Part shown: piece after piece, positions 1 to 12,300 of the stretch
Position numbering within the stretch: the stretch's first letter is position 1
How the letters are laid out: each line of letters starts with the position of its first letter
NCBI GenBank assembly: GCA_965153355.1
Contig: OZ231128.1
Location: forward strand, 33,170,001-33,234,000
From: Flaccisagitta enflata
Lineage: Eukaryota > Chaetognatha > Sagittoidea > Aphragmophora
Direction of reading: 5' to 3'
DNA length: 64,000 nt
The notes under the pieces: model-generated
The model's database searches: none
Told to the model about the DNA's origin: nothing
Seen by the model: the letters and a program-made list of their open reading frames with translations, nothing else
Made by a program: the position numbers and the translations under genes

Positions 1-96
1 GAGCGTAGTGAAGCGGAGCGCTGCGGAGCGAGTGAGCGGAGTGAGCGGTGCGAGCAAACAAACGCAGCGAGCGACCGAGCGGTAGGTTCAAAACGC
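1..96. repeat. GAGCG-rich short repeat block
   Basis: Irregular repetition of GAGCG, GCGGAGCG and GAGTGAGCG words. A reverse-complement counterpart (GCTCCGCTTCGCTCC-like words) lies at about 8095-8215, next to the end of a family 1 element. It is probably the edge of a dispersed repeat cut by the window boundary. No coding signal is seen. Confidence 0.4.
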
Positions 97-125
97 GATT
101 GTCCGTGACTAGAAATACCCCCTTA

Positions 126-186
126 GTCATCTCATATCTTCTATACAAATTGAGCTACTGAGCTCAATTTAAGCTAATAATAAAAC
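126..186. repeat. Fragment of palindromic GAGCTACTGAGCTC MITE
   Basis: Contains the palindrome AATTGAGCTACTGAGCTCAATT and neighbouring words shared with the two palindromic units at 4009-4362. It is probably a truncated copy of the same small foldback repeat. The remainder up to 572 shows nothing recognisable. Confidence 0.4.
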
Positions 187-572
187 GGAAGCGCGTTCTT
201 TGAAATTAGTCCATATCCAGGTCTGTAGCTTTATTGATTTAAGAGTGAAGGTCTCCTAGAGTTGATGTTATTTTGTAATTGACCATTTCTTACCAAGCAA
301 TTTTGTAAACGCCAGATTGTTGAAAATTAGTGTAGTAATCCTGTTTTGCATATTTCAAAGTTTCTAGTTGCATGCTACGCTTTGTCCTTCCATCGTTCAG
401 TTGGTCCGTCAGTCAGTACTAGTCGTTATGTGATTTAGTCGGTTTTCACTAGAAAGAAGTAGAGGTTAATTGATGGCTTTGATTTATTATCACTATATGT
501 TACACAATTCCAAGATTTCCATCGGAATTTCAATAGGCAATAGCCCGCATTGCCTATTGCCATTGGTAAATA

Positions 573-761
573 CAGATAAATCCCGCTCTAACGCATTTCA
601 AAAGACCAGCAAATTTTATCTGTTATAGGCATTATATTATTGTAACTTGTCAATATAACTTTATAAGAAATAAAGAGAAACTAGTTGAAGGAACTGTGAA
701 TTTGCCTCTATTTTAAGCGGAGTTTTGTTATTGGCGGGTCCATTAGAGCGAGGTTCAACTG
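573..761. mobile_element. pogo-like MITE (diverged)
   Basis: Starts CAGATAAATCCCGCTCTAACG and ends with the reverse complement of CAGTTGAACCTCGCTCTAAT, with TA before the left end. Its termini match the cleaner copy at 6849-7006. The CAGTTGAACCCCGCTATAACGG type of terminus is typical of pogo/Tigger-like Tc1-mariner non-autonomous elements. There is no ORF. The right flank is TG rather than TA, so the copy is old or mutated. Confidence 0.6.
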
Positions 762-803
762 TGTCTAAACATTTCTTGTTGCAGCAATCAAGATTGAAAA
801 GAA

Positions 804-950
804 ACAAGGCCGGATACACGGCAATCCAGTCGCAGACGGATGGGCAGGAGCAGTAATTCAAAAACCACTTGCAATTTTAGAAATATTTTGGACGGACCAA
901 TGGACCTACCGACACGGCAAGGTGTAGGTCGCGGGTCCTTGACTAAAAAA
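804..950 (-). mobile_element. Family 1 (HINE-like) element, class A-like
   Basis: Reads CAAGGCCGGATACACGGC, then a GTCGCAGACGG motif and GGGCAGGAGCAG, then a short GACGGACC tract, and ends GGTCGCGGGTCCTTGACTAAAAA. This is the family 1 layout in the minus orientation (the TTTTTAG end is at the right). The terminal hairpin is degenerate, so the copy looks old. Boundaries come from comparison with the other copies. Confidence 0.6.
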
Positions 951-959
951 AAAGGAATC

Positions 960-988
960 TTTCTCTACTTCTTTCGATTTTCTTTCTC

Positions 989-1032
<44 letters not shown>

Positions 1033-1066
1033 TTTTTCTATCTTTCTTTCTATCTTTCTTTTGGTT
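960..1066. repeat. (CTTT)n microsatellite
   Basis: Interrupted CTTT tract with some CTAT units. The Phe/Ser/Leu-rich open frames read across it are repeat translations. From here to 1369 nothing else is recognised except a short CCAA repeat near 1165. Confidence 0.9.
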
Positions 1067-1369
1067 TCCTTCTTTTTTCCTCTTCCATACAAAGTTTTCC
1101 GACGAGCCTCCTGCCTTTCAAAGGAGCGGCGCTCCTCACTCCTCCTTAATCTGTATATCTGCCAACCAACCAACCAACCAACTGATGGACAAGCTCTTAT
1201 TGAGTCATAAGTTTCGTTTAAAAACTTGCTTACTCTTTAAGTCGCGACCAGTCTGGATTCTGTGGGCCAATTTGTTTTGGGAATATGTACAGAATAAGTT
1301 GTGTTGGTTGTGTCTGTTATATCCTAAATGTGCATCAAATTTTGATGACTTCTGCTCCTAAAAAAAAAT

Positions 1370-1974
1370 AGTCGCAAAAGCGTCAGATGGTCAGCGGTAC
1401 TTGTACCCTGCTTAAGTAGGTTGTGATTGAAGTTGAGGAAGGGAGCAGGGCAGCGGCCCTAAAAGAGCCGATGACCTATGGTTGGGAATTGGGACTTTGG
1501 GATGAGGTTTAGGACTTAGAGCTGGGTTTTGGGCTCCAGGGCTGGATTTTCTTATTGAGGCTGGGATTTGGGCTCTGAAAATGGGATTCAGTCTGAGGCA
1601 GGGATTTGGGTCTTGAGGCTGGGATATGGGACTCGGGTCTGGAATTAAGCTAAATTCTGCTTACATTCACCTAAATCTGCCAAATTTGGCCAAATTCCGC
1701 CGAACCTAGCAGATACCAGCAAAATTTGGCAAAATTAGGTAGAATTTGGCAAAATTTGGCAGGATTTGGCAAAATTTGGCAGAGTTTGGCAAAATTTGAC
1801 AGAATTTTGCAAAATTTTGCAGCATTTGGCAAAATTTGGCAGCATTTGGCAGAGTTGGGTTTGGAGGCCTGGGGGGGCTGGGGGGGGGGTGATGGACAGG
1901 GAAGAAGAAGGAAGGAGAAATTTCCCTATGTGTGAAAGTATAGGTCATTGGCCCCTTCAGGGCCGCTGCCCAAA
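1370..1974 (+). mobile_element. Family 2 element, class E
   Basis: Begins AGTCGCAAAAGCGTCAGATG, whose CGC-AAAA-GCG forms a small hairpin, then TGGTCAGCGGTAC and a CCCTGCTT...AGCAGGG stem. Next comes GGGCAGCGGCCC...GATGACCTATG. The right end is the inverted counterpart, TGTGAAAG-TATAGGTCAT, then a CGGCCCC/GGGGCCG-like hairpin and GCTGCCC. The centre holds diverged 20 bp units (GGCTGGGATTTGGGCTCTGA) at about 1480-1650 and 10 bp AATTTGGCAA units at 1680-1860. No transposase is present. Confidence 0.7.
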
Positions 1975-2072
1975 GAGCAGCTACAGCCAGATTGCGCCAA
2001 TTTTAAAGATTTGTCAAAACACCTTCCAAAGCGTCCAAGCTGCGGTCTGCACCTCATTCCATTTTAGAGATA

Positions 2073-3474
2073 ACTAGTCATCCAAGGATCACACATGGTC
2101 AGCAGTATCGGATGCACTGCTTGGAGTGATCAGCTGAAGAGTTAAAGGAGAGCAAGGCAGCGGCCCAAAAGGGCCGATGTCCTACAGGACACAGGGGTGA
2201 ATTTCCAGACATTCTGAGAGGGCAAATTTGAGGCCTTCAGGGCAATTTGCTATGTTATTCAATGGGAATTTTACATTTTTTTTTATTTTTCACAAATTTT
2301 CCATGTTATTCAAAGAAAATTTCATTTTTTGGGCAGCGGCCCCAAAGGGGCCGATGACCTATACATTCATACAGGAGAAATTTCTCCTACTTCTCCTGCT
2401 TCTCTATCCATCCACCCCCTTTGAGGCCTAAATCCCAGCCTTGAGGCTCAAATCCCAGCTTTGAGGCTCAAATCCCACCCTTGAGGCTCAAATCCCAGCC
2501 TTGAGGCTCAAATCCCAGCCTTGAGGCTCAAATCCCAGCCTTGAGGCTCAAATCCCAGCCTTGAGGCTCAAATCCGATCCTTGAGGCTCAAATCCCAGCC
2601 TTGAAGCTCAAATCCCAGCCTTGAAGCTCAAATCCCAGCCTTGAAGCTCAAATCCCAGCCTTGAGGTTTAAATCCCAGCCTCGAGGCTCAAATCCTAGCC
2701 TCGAGGCTCAAATCCTAGCCTTGAGGCTCAATTCCCAGCCTTGAGGCTCAAATCCCAGCCTTGAGGCTCAAATCCCAGCCTTGAGGCTCAAATCCCAGCC
2801 TTGAGGCTCAAATCCCAGCCTCAAGACTCAAATCTCAGCCTCGAGACTCGACTACAAGCTTTAAGACTCAAATCTCAGCTTCAAGGCTCAAATCCCAGGC
2901 TCAAGGCTCAAAGCTCAGTCTCGGAGCTCAAATCCTAACTAAGAGGCTCAAATCCCATTCTGGACACTCAAATCCCATTCTGGACGCTCAAATTCCAGCC
3001 TCAAGGCTCAAATCCTAGCCCCAAGGCACAAATTCCAGCCTCAAGGCTCAAATCCCAGCTTAAGGCTCAAATTCCAACCTTGAGCCTCAAATCCCAGCCT
3101 TAAGTCTCAAATCCCAGCCTTAAAGCTCCAAACTTGCCAAGCATAGGTCATCGGCCCCTTTGGAGCTGCTGCCCCTCTGTTAAACACACATCCACATAAA
3201 TTCACGTTGGGGCAACGGGTACCGCTGACCATCTAACGCTTTTGCGACTATACATTTTCTCATCAATTTTCCTTATTAATCAATGGGGCTTTTGCATTTT
3301 TCAGGGCTTAAGCAGCCTTGGGCCTCGGGGGGGGGGAATGGACCGAAGGATTGACAGAGGGACGGAAGAATGGACAGATGGATGGACGGAAGGATGCACG
3401 GATGGATGGATGAACACCTAGAAATTCACCCCTGTGTCCTACAGGACATCGGCCCTTTAGGGCCGCTGCCCAAA
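2073..3474 (+). mobile_element. Family 2 element, class F, split by a class E insertion
   Basis: The left part (2073-2330) starts TAACTAGTCATCCAAGGATC, continues TGGTCAGCAGTATC and has GCAGCGGCCCAAAAGGGCCG-ATGTCCTACAGGACAC. The right part (3251-3474) ends with the inverted form GTGTCCTACAGGACATCGG and GGGCCGCTGCCC. The same internal words (ATGTTATTCAATGGGAATTTT) flank the insertion on both sides. The intact copy at 3476-3961 shows the undisturbed structure. The middle, 2331-3250, is a class E element in the opposite orientation. Confidence 0.65.
2331..3250 (-). mobile_element. Family 2 element, class E, nested in class F
   Basis: Begins GGGCAGCGGCCCCAAAGGGG with a perfect CGGCCCC/GGGGCCG hairpin and GATGACCTATAC. 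It ends GCATAGGTCATCGGCCCC, then the CAGGG/CCCTG region and CCATCTAACGCTTTTGCGACTA, so it lies in the minus orientation. The interior 2428-3130 is about 35 tandem copies of the 20 bp unit CTTGAGGCTCAAATCCCAGC, near-perfect on the left and diverged on the right. The unit contains the palindrome TTGAGGCTCAA. Confidence 0.75.
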
Positions 3475-3475
3475 A

Positions 3476-3961
3476 TTAACAATTCATCCAAGGATCGCAC
3501 ATGGTCAGCGGTACCCGATGCCCTGCTTGGTGTAATTAGCTAATGAAGTGGAGTGAGAGCAGGGCAGCGGCCTCAAAGGGCCAATGTCCTGTAGGACACA
3601 GGGGTGAATTTCCATACATCCTGACAGGGCACATTTGAGGCCTCAGTAGCAATTTTCCATGATATTCAATGGGAATTTTGCATTTTTTTCCATTTCTTGT
3701 CAATTTGCCATATTATTCAACGGAAATTTTATATTTTTCTTAGTTTTCATCAATTTTCCATGTTATTCAATGGGAAACATGCATTTTTTTGCTTATTTGT
3801 AAATTTTCCATGTTATTCAATGGGAAGTTTGCATTTTGACAATTTCCCATGTTATCCAATGGGAATTTGGAGGGGACGTACGGATGGACGTACAGACAGA
3901 CATATGGAAATTCACCCCTGTGTCCTACAGGACATCGGCCCTTTGGGGCCGCTGCCCAAAA
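3476..3961 (+). mobile_element. Family 2 element, class F (complete)
   Basis: Starts AATTCATCCAAGGATCGCAC with the ATCC-AA-GGAT hairpin, then ATGGTCAGCGGTACCC, the CCCTGCTT...AGCAGGG stem, GCAGCGGCCTCAAAGGGCC and GTCCTGTAGGACAC. It ends with the inverted set GTGTCCTACAGGACATCGG and GGGGCCGCTGCCCAAAAA. The interior has four loose repeats of CCATGTTATTCAATGGGAA and a short GGACGTACGGATGG tract. It directly follows another class F right end, so two copies abut. Confidence 0.75.
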
Positions 3962-4008
3962 ACGGAAGAGGTTACATTGGTGAGTCTGTCTTATCTTAAG
4001 CATTTATC

Positions 4009-4362
4009 AACGTTTATCTTAAAAATTTTCAACTTTGAGAGACTCTCGCACCTTAACGAATCGAGCTACTGACCTAAACTTAGGCTCATTTTAAAGAGCT
4101 GTGTCTGTTCTTTAAAATGAGCTTAAATTGAGCTCGGTAGCTCAATTCTTTTGGGAGATATGAGCTGACAAAGCTGTAAGGTTTTTTTGCCATTATTCTA
4201 AGAATAATATCAACTTTGAAAGACTCTCGCTCCTAAACGAATTGAGCTACTGACCTCAACTTAGGCTCATTTTAAAGAGCTGTGTCAGCTCTTTAAAATG
4301 AGCCTAAATTGAGCTCATTAGCTCAATTCGTTTAGGAAATATGAGCCGACAAAGTTGAGTCC
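4009..4362. repeat. Two tandem palindromic MITE-like units
   Basis: Two direct copies of about 150 bp (about 4027-4178 and 4210-4362). Each starts AACTTTGARAGACTCTCGC and ends near GAGCYGACAAAG. Each is itself palindromic: GAGCTACTGACC...CTTAGGCTCATTTTAAAGAGCTG, with a mirrored CTTTAAAATGAGC and GTAGCTCAATT arm. No coding capacity. The structure suggests a small foldback element duplicated in tandem. Confidence 0.6.
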
Positions 4363-4684
4363 TTCCATTACATTTTGTGAAAAATGGTTCTCTGATGCTT
4401 TCCAGAGGTAAAACGAAGTAAAAGGAAAACCCTGAGTTTTAAAAACTTGCCTCCACGTCTTTTTGATGCCCCATGGGGTACTATAAGTGGCTGTCATGGT
4501 CAGTTCCGTGGACATTGACCCCTATCTTTATCGATCTAAGATCTATGGGTGTGGCTGAGCAGACACGTTACCACTGGACTTACGATTGTGATGATATCTT
4601 AAAGTCATTCGTTATCCATTTTATGGAAAATGTCTCATACATCAAAGTCGCTTTTTTTCCCTCTGCGTGAAAGGTTTCCGTATA

Positions 4685-5244
4685 CAGTAGATCTTGTCTA
4701 GACTTGAGATAACGGGGGCAAGCATTGTGGAAAGACAAATGAAGGCAGGGGAACGATATTTGGATCATAGACTAATAAAAGGATGCTTAATTCCCCATGA
4801 TAGCTGGTTGCCATGGAAACACATTTCCGTGTATTCTCGCTAAAATATCAATATTTTGAGAGATTTTTTTAGAAAACATTGCTTAGAATCAAATTTGCTA
4901 CAACTTTCCCACAGTATGTTCTGTAAGAATGTCGCTCGTTTGGCCATTGCTAGGGAGCGTATCCATGTGACAACCCTTAGCAACCGCTAAACAAGCGGCA
5001 TTCTTACGGAACATACTGTGGGAAAGTTGTATCAAATTTGATTTTAAAAAATGTTCCTTTACAAAAATTCTCAAAATATTGATATTTTTGCAAAAATACA
5101 TAGAAATGCGTTTCCATGGCAACCAGATATCATGGGCAATAAAGCATCCCTTTATTAGTCTATATTTCAAATATCACTCTCCAACTTCATTTTCTCTTCT
5201 ACAATGCTTGCCCCCGTTATCTCAAGTCTAGACGAGATCTATTG
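4685..5244. mobile_element. Foldback element with CAGTAGATCTTGTCTAGACTTG ends, TA flanks
   Basis: The left half is repeated in inverted form as the right half almost end to end. Left: CAGTAGATCTTGTCTAGAC, AACGGGGGCAAGCATTGT, GGTTGCCATGGAAAC and AACTTTCCCACAGTATGTTC. All return as reverse complements on the right, turning around near 4950-4985. The flanks are TATA on both sides, consistent with a TA target. There is no ORF. The same terminus occurs at 49325-49832 and as a solo end at 23885. Confidence 0.75.
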
Positions 5245-5279
5245 TATATGTGCGTCTGTGCGTCTTTTGGTCTGTCTTA

Positions 5280-5368
5280 CGGTGACTGTCTATCTGTCTG
5301 TCTGTCTGTCTGTCTGTATATCTGTCGGTCTAACTATCTATCTGTCTGTCAGTCTGTATCTATCTCTG

Positions 5369-5452
<84 letters not shown>

Positions 5453-5463
5453 TCTCTCTCTCT
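5280..5463. repeat. (TCTG)n followed by (CT)n
   Basis: Irregular TCTG/TCTA repeats grade into a pure (CT)n tract from 5371 to 5463. The poly-Ser/Leu open frames here are repeat translations. The stretch to 5658 is otherwise unassigned. Confidence 0.95.
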
Positions 5464-5658
5464 GGCTACAGATAGCGAAGACGAATACAAGGACATAAAC
5501 AGGACAAATCGACAAAAAGAAAAAATCGGGCTGAGAAATTTTCTCCATTCTTATTTTTCTTGTTTTTTGACCCTTTTTTTTTTCTCGGACATAAAAGGGC
5601 GAAAAAAGAGTAATGAGGATTTCTAAACGTGGGGAAAATGGCACCGGAAGAAACCAGC

Positions 5659-5683
5659 CGTCGTCGTGGTCGTTGTCGTTGTC

Positions 5684-5716
<33 letters not shown>

Positions 5717-5723
5717 GTTGTTC
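5659..5723. repeat. (GTT/GTC)n trinucleotide repeat
   Basis: Runs of GTCGTT and GTT. The Asn/Asp-rich minus-strand translation is a repeat artefact. Confidence 0.9.
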
Positions 5724-5951
5724 GTGTCACCGGATAATACCACGTCCCCCGGTAGACATGAAAAGAACCTAATCATGTGAGGGCTAAGGAGAAAACGAGC
5801 TTATTCAAAACAACCAAAAAAACTCTCAAGGGCACATTTTCACGGGATGACAGACTAAAAAGACTCGTGTCCTCACGATGATAAACCACTTTTATATCAC
5901 TACCAGTCCATTCATATCATCCCACTTTATTCCCTTTATAAGAACATTATT

Positions 5952-6142
5952 TTTTTAGTCGCGTGTCCGTCGCGTGTCCGTCGCTTTGTCCGTCGGTCGG
6001 TCGGTTGGTCCGTCACGTTTTACTTTTTTTATGATTTTATTTTTTTGACCCCACTGCTCCTGCCCAAATGCTCTAGTGACCTCAAATATGGCCCCTACCC
6101 ACCCGTACGCGACTACGGTAGCCGTGTATCCGGCCTTGTTTT
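5952..6142 (+). mobile_element. Family 1 (HINE-like) element, class A
   Basis: Begins TTTTTAGTCGCGTGTCCGTC, runs through GTCCGTCGGTCGGTCGG into CACGTTTTACTTTTTT. Then CACTGCTCCTGCCCAAATGC, ACCCGTACGCGACTACGG and the terminal hairpin GCCGTGTATCCGGC followed by CTTGTT. The inverted counterpart of the left stem is present as GTACGCGACT. The left hairpin has partly turned into a GCGTGTCCGTC duplication. Confidence 0.75.
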
Positions 6143-6848
6143 AATTCTTTCATTAATGTTCAGATTTACCTACACGGGTTAGCTCAACAAATAGGCTAAC
6201 AATATTTAAGTTTTGCCTTTTTGTCACTTTTGAAATTTATGACAAAATTCCATAAACAAGATCAAATGCCAGAAAACAGCACTGAAACGAAAATGAGATA
6301 CGTGCATTTTACTGGGTATCTACTCTACGCGAGTACAATGGATTTCAGTTATTTCCGAATAGGTCACAAATAAGCCAAAAATCCAATGTTAAGTAGTTAT
6401 AACACAATGGACATAAAAAACAGTAGAATTACAGCATATTTAGAGAACGCAAAGGAAATCCACCTTGTTGTTGGAAGCATGTAAAAGCTGTGAACCAGTT
6501 TGGTTAAGATTGTTAATTAAAACAGCGAGGAGCGTTATCAGATTTTCTTTCTTGTAAAGACAACCCCTTCCCATCATCCAGGTCCCAACAGTCTGCAGGT
6601 AGACTTTTCACACGTTGCGAATGTAGGAAGGGCGCGGGGACTCCGATATCGTCAAGAACGGCGTTGGAACGTGAATTTGGCTGTTGGGAGAGCATCGAGC
6701 AATCACCATCTTGAAAGGAAAAATCTCCCTCCCGGACAACAAGAATAAACAATGGACGGGTACTGCTCCTAACCAAATGAAACTACTTATCAAACTCGTT
6801 TTAAGAGTGTTCATCATCACTACAAATCACGACAAATTGAGACCAATA
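6143..6848. other. Unassigned stretch
   Basis: No gene, SSR or named repeat recognised. Short open frames on both strands show no family resemblance. Confidence 0.5.
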
Positions 6849-7006
6849 CAGTTGAACCCCGCTCTAACGGATTTCAGAAGACCAATAATTTTTTTTCTGT
6901 TATAAGCAAACTTCTGTTATTGCCAACAAATGAAATAAAAATAAATTAGCATTTGTTATAGGCAAAATTCCGCTGGTGGCGGGTCCGTTAAAGCAGGGTT
7001 CAACTG
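6849..7006. mobile_element. pogo-like MITE
   Basis: 158 bp element with ends CAGTTGAACCCCGCTCTAAC and GTTAAAGCAGGGTTCAACTG as imperfect inverted repeats. The left side is preceded by TA. The interior is AT-rich with no ORF. This is the best copy of a family also found at 573-761, 27582-27756, 33693-33860 and, as a fragment, near 32848-32900. Confidence 0.75.
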
Positions 7007-7245
7007 TTTTGTGACTGTTGCTCTACTCGTTTAGAAGCAGTGATGCTATTTTTTCAAGCTGAAATTGTTTTTTCATAGATGATAAAAACTGCTGAATAAT
7101 GATCTATCGTTACAAAGACGCGGCAATGCCTTTCTGAGTTTCTGATTGACACAGAAAAAAAGAAAGAAATTATTAGGTTTCCTTTACATCCTATGCAATT
7201 CCGAGGAGGCGTTTCTTTATATAAGTCTAGTCTGAGAAAATCGTG

Positions 7246-7326
7246 TTTTTAGTTGCGGACACGCAACTCTACCAATAAAGGCGGCTAATCGCCGTAGGAA
7301 AAAAGTCGTAAATGCTGAGAGAAAGA

Positions 7327-7365
<39 letters not shown>

Positions 7366-7590
7366 AGAGAGACAGAGAGAGAAACATAGAAAAACCTGTA
7401 ACACGGGGTTACAATACCGTTGCTGACAGGTCGACAGGGCCATCCAACCCCCATCCACACCCCAACCCCTACACACAAGCATCTAGACCGCTTGTTTTTC
7501 CACTTTTCCACTCGGATGGACAGACGGACCAACAGACCAATGGATGGACTGACAGACAATGCCTCTGATAAAGTCCAGAGTTGAAATGAG
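7246..7590. mobile_element. Family 1 class B element with two stem-type ends, split by (GA)n
   Basis: The left end TTTTTAGTTGCGGACACGCAACT is a class B start. The right part, about 7400-7590, lies in the opposite orientation: a GTTGCTGACAGG motif, CGCTTGTTTTTCCACTTTTCC, then GGACAGACGGACC repeats and GCCTCTGATAAAG. The GA tract at 7331-7385 lies between. The element at 62103-62330 has the same two-headed arrangement in better shape. Confidence 0.5.
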
Positions 7591-7939
7591 AGAGAGACTG
7601 TACTGCCAGGATTCACAATTATCACCTGGGACATTTCGAAGTTCAAATAGACTTCAACTAACTCGATTCCTTGTTTTTTGGGAAAACGCGAAAAATGCGG
7701 AAAAATAAAAAAAGATTCAAAAAACCATAGCTCCAAAACTATCGATCGCACAGAATTCTACTTGGCGTCATCTGAAAGAGGAGAATTAGTTCTTTCTGAG
7801 CTATCAATTTCATGCGTAGTCTCATTTGGCTACCAAAAATGCTCAACTTTCCCAAACGCCTCATGAAAAAAAGGGAAAACAACTTTTCTTCGCGGAAATC
7901 AAAAAGTCTTCGAATCTTCGAATCTCGACTTTTTTCCAA

Positions 7940-8090
7940 AAAAGAGGCTTTTTCCGTCCTTCCGTTGGTCCTTCGGTCCATCGGTCCGTTGGTCCGTCAT
8001 GGTGATCGAGTTGGAAAGTGTGAAAACGCGCATTTCCGCCCCTGCCCACCCGTCCGCAACTGGTATTGGCCGTGTATCCGGCCTTGTTTA
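7940..8090 (+). mobile_element. Family 1 element, 5'-degenerate, class B-like
   Basis: A GTCY-type tract (CCTTCGGTCCATCGGTCCG) is followed by GAAAACGCGCATTTCCGCC, CCTGCCCACCCGTCCGCAACT and the terminal hairpin GCCGTGTATCCGGC with CTTGTT. The GTCCGCAACT motif assigns it to class B. The TTTTTAG end is not recognisable. Confidence 0.6.
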
Positions 8091-8451
8091 TGGGCCACTT
8101 GGTCGCTCGCTACGTTTATTCGCTTGCACCGCTCACTCACTCGACAGTGCTCCGCTTCGCTCCACTTGCTCCGTTCATGGGCTCGCTCACTCACTTCACT
8201 TCACTCACTCCCTTGTGGGAAAGTTGAAATTCTTGAATATGTGTTCACGCTGTAAACGCGTTTTACAGGAACAAACGTTTTTTTATCTTCACTAGAAACA
8301 AGAGCAGATAGATTCAAGTTTTCAATAGCGATCTCAACCTCTAAAGAGCTCTGACAAATTCAGCCAATTCCAAGATCACGAATCGTGTCCACCAGGTTCA
8401 TTTCAAAGTGACCAGAACCAGCTGGGCAAATCTAGTATAAGGTTCATCTAA

Positions 8452-8667
8452 ACATGGCCGGATACACGGCTACCCTAGTCGCGTGCGGGTGGGCAGGAGC
8501 AGTGCTGGGGAAGGTCACATGGGCATCTGGGCGAGAGCCGTATCCTCAAAAAACTCAAAAACGCCAAAAAAATACAAATACGACCGACCGACCAACCAAT
8601 CGACCAACCAACCGACTGACGGACCGACATTGCGGAGTGTAGAGTCGCGTAGCACGCGACTAAAAAG
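8452..8667 (-). mobile_element. Family 1 element, class A (complete)
   Basis: Starts GGCCGGATACACGGCTACCC with AGTCGCGTGCGGGTGGGCAG. The middle is a CCGACCGACCAACC tract. The end is GCGGAGTGTAGAGTCGCGT, AGCACGCGACTAAAAAG. The left motif AGTCGCGTGC is an exact reverse complement of GCACGCGACT at the right, and the right end also folds on itself as AGTCGCGT/ACGCGACT. Confidence 0.8.
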
Positions 8668-8804
8668 CGAATTAACAACTTCAAGGTAATTTCATCACCG
8701 GTGTTAATCCACTGCCAGACAGAGCATCATCCTCATTTGGCCATTCCCCTCAAGAGAAAACGGTTTTCACACCCTCTTATTCATGTCGTTGTCATGAGAA
8801 ACCT

Positions 8805-9070
<266 letters not shown>

Positions 9071-9196
9071 GCCAGAAACGGACTGCTCTAAATGGAAGCA
9101 GTCTTGAGTCAAGCAGACAAACAAAAGGATTGGCCAACAATCAGTCAAAACAAAATGGCGAGTGCTTTTGTCTCGTGTTTACCTTCTTTGTTTCTA

Positions 9197-9232
9197 TTTT
9201 TCTGTCTAACTTTCTGTCTTTCTCTCTTTTTT

Positions 9233-9263
<31 letters not shown>

Positions 9264-9280
9264 GTCTTTCTCTCTTTTTT

Positions 9281-9359
<79 letters not shown>

Positions 9360-9600
9360 CTCTTCCTTTCTTTCTTTCCTTGACTTGCTGGGCTCAACGC
9401 CAATTAGATTGGATTCAGTCGACAGCGGGTCAAAACACGCGCAACTCGGCCACGCTTCCGCTCCCTCTGGCTTTTTTTTTACTCCCTTTCTTTTTCTAAA
9501 CCTACCTCCTTCCTTACTCCGTTTTCCTCCTTTCTTTCTCCCTCTTTCTCCTCTTCTTTTTTCCATACTTTTTGCGTTACTCTTTCCGCCTTTCCTCTCC

Positions 9601-9675
<75 letters not shown>

Positions 9676-9705
9676 TTTTTCTTTCTTTCTTTCTTTCTTT
9701 CTGTC
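9197..9705. repeat. Two (TTTC)n blocks
   Basis: TTTC tracts at about 9197-9380 and 9600-9705, separated by pyrimidine-rich unique sequence. Long open frames on both strands are repeat-driven. From 9710 to 10096 there is only a run of C at 9847-9862. Confidence 0.95.
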
Positions 9706-10092
9706 TTATCATTCCATCTTGAACCTCTCATTATGTTAACGATATCGCTATTTACAAATCTTTTTCGGCCTATTTAGAGTATTGAGATAACAGCAACCAG
9801 AATCATGCTCTGCCTTTGAGGGTGGTAGACTTCTTGTCCCTTCTTCCCCCCCCCCCCCCCCCTTCGCCATCTTCGCTTTCAATCGACTCAAAGGGACTTA
9901 TATTTAAAATCGTTCTGTATGTATTGAATAGATTATCGTATGCTATACTATGGCAAAATACAGTGCTGATGGACATAACGGTATTTTACAGTTACATCGT
10001 CAATAGTGAGTTGGCAGTTTTCCGACAAACTCATTTTCTATGGAAGCATTTGTCACCGTCCATCACGTCCATAGCTCACTTTGTTATGACAC

Positions 10093-10198
<106 letters not shown>

Positions 10199-10485
10199 TA
10201 CGTTGATTGTCAGTCTCCAACTTCCACCTTTTACGCGCATCTCCCTCTAATAATTCCCGAAAGAGAAACCGGACAAAGAGCAGCTTAATCTTGCCAACAC
10301 ATGGATATACGGGCCCAGGCATATGATCAACAACATGCAATTGTACAAGCACCAGCGCGAATCTGCAAATTCCAAAACAGTTGTAAACATTCAACAAGTT
10401 ACCAGTCTGGAAGACAGCAGAAATGGTTTCCAAAACACAAGTAACCCGCAGTTCCAATATCCAATATCACGGGGTCAAGGGCGAG

Positions 10486-10738
<253 letters not shown>

Positions 10739-11382
10739 CGTCTATTTTCGTCAACATAATCAACATAAAATGCGACAATCCAAACAGCACAAGTCAAATA
10801 CAGAGCAAGGTCCTAAGTCTAAACGATTTTCAGCTCGAGTGTCGCGAAAAGAGCAACAGCTGGACCGACGGATACATGGATGGACGGACAGGTGACGGGC
10901 CGTCTCTTTTCCTAAATCCGCGAGTGAATAAAGCAACAAGTTTTGTCAGCAGCGACGACGAATAATACACCAGCCCGAAACCTGAATCGAGTTGCTCCCA
11001 GCCAGAAAAACCAATACAACAAATAAAACCAATAAGATCGATACAACAATACACATTTTGAGGGAAGCGACCTGAAATTTTTTTCCGACAGAGATAGCCG
11101 TATTTTTCCCGGAGGCGAATGACGCGGTGCCGCGGCCGATACGCGGATTGTGGATGAAATATGAAACTTGGGAAACAAAGATCGGCCGTACCGCCGAACA
11201 TGACGGGAAGGAAAGATAAAAAGAGTAAAAAAACAAACAAAACAGTAGAAAAAAAAACAAATAAGGAAATACAAGGCAGCAAGCTTGATATTCTTCCTTT
11301 TTTTTTTACTATCAATTGCAATTTTACAAACTTGCTCCTTTGTGTATACTTATTCTTCCGTAACAAAATGGATACAAAAGAC

Positions 11383-12015
<633 letters not shown>

Positions 12016-12300
12016 GGCTCTCAAAACATGTTTGTTGATCTTTTATTTCAGTAAAGGATCTCACCGTGGCCAAAAACAACAAAGAAATGCGGTTTTTGCA
12101 CGGGCGTAACGGACGGTCGGACGGACCCATGGACCGACGGACTAGTTTCTTGTATCGAAGTTCAAGAGAGTTCCCAGAGTATTGATGCCCTGCTAAGACA
12201 AAAAGATAATGCGTAATCCGACTATCAAGTAAAATTACCTATCTCAACTCCAGCACCCCTAAAACACCTCTTTCCACGCATGCGACTTAGGCAGTCGTTT

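Noticed and set aside
2428-3130. Regular 20 bp array as a possible CRISPR
   Set aside because: Units are directly contiguous with no unique spacers, the context is eukaryotic, and the array lies inside a hairpin-ended mobile element.
5490-5626. Exon after the (CT)n tract (ASP-SER-GLU-ASP-GLU start)
   Set aside because: The (CT)n plus CTACAG could mimic an acceptor, but the frame soon becomes low complexity and no partner exon is seen.
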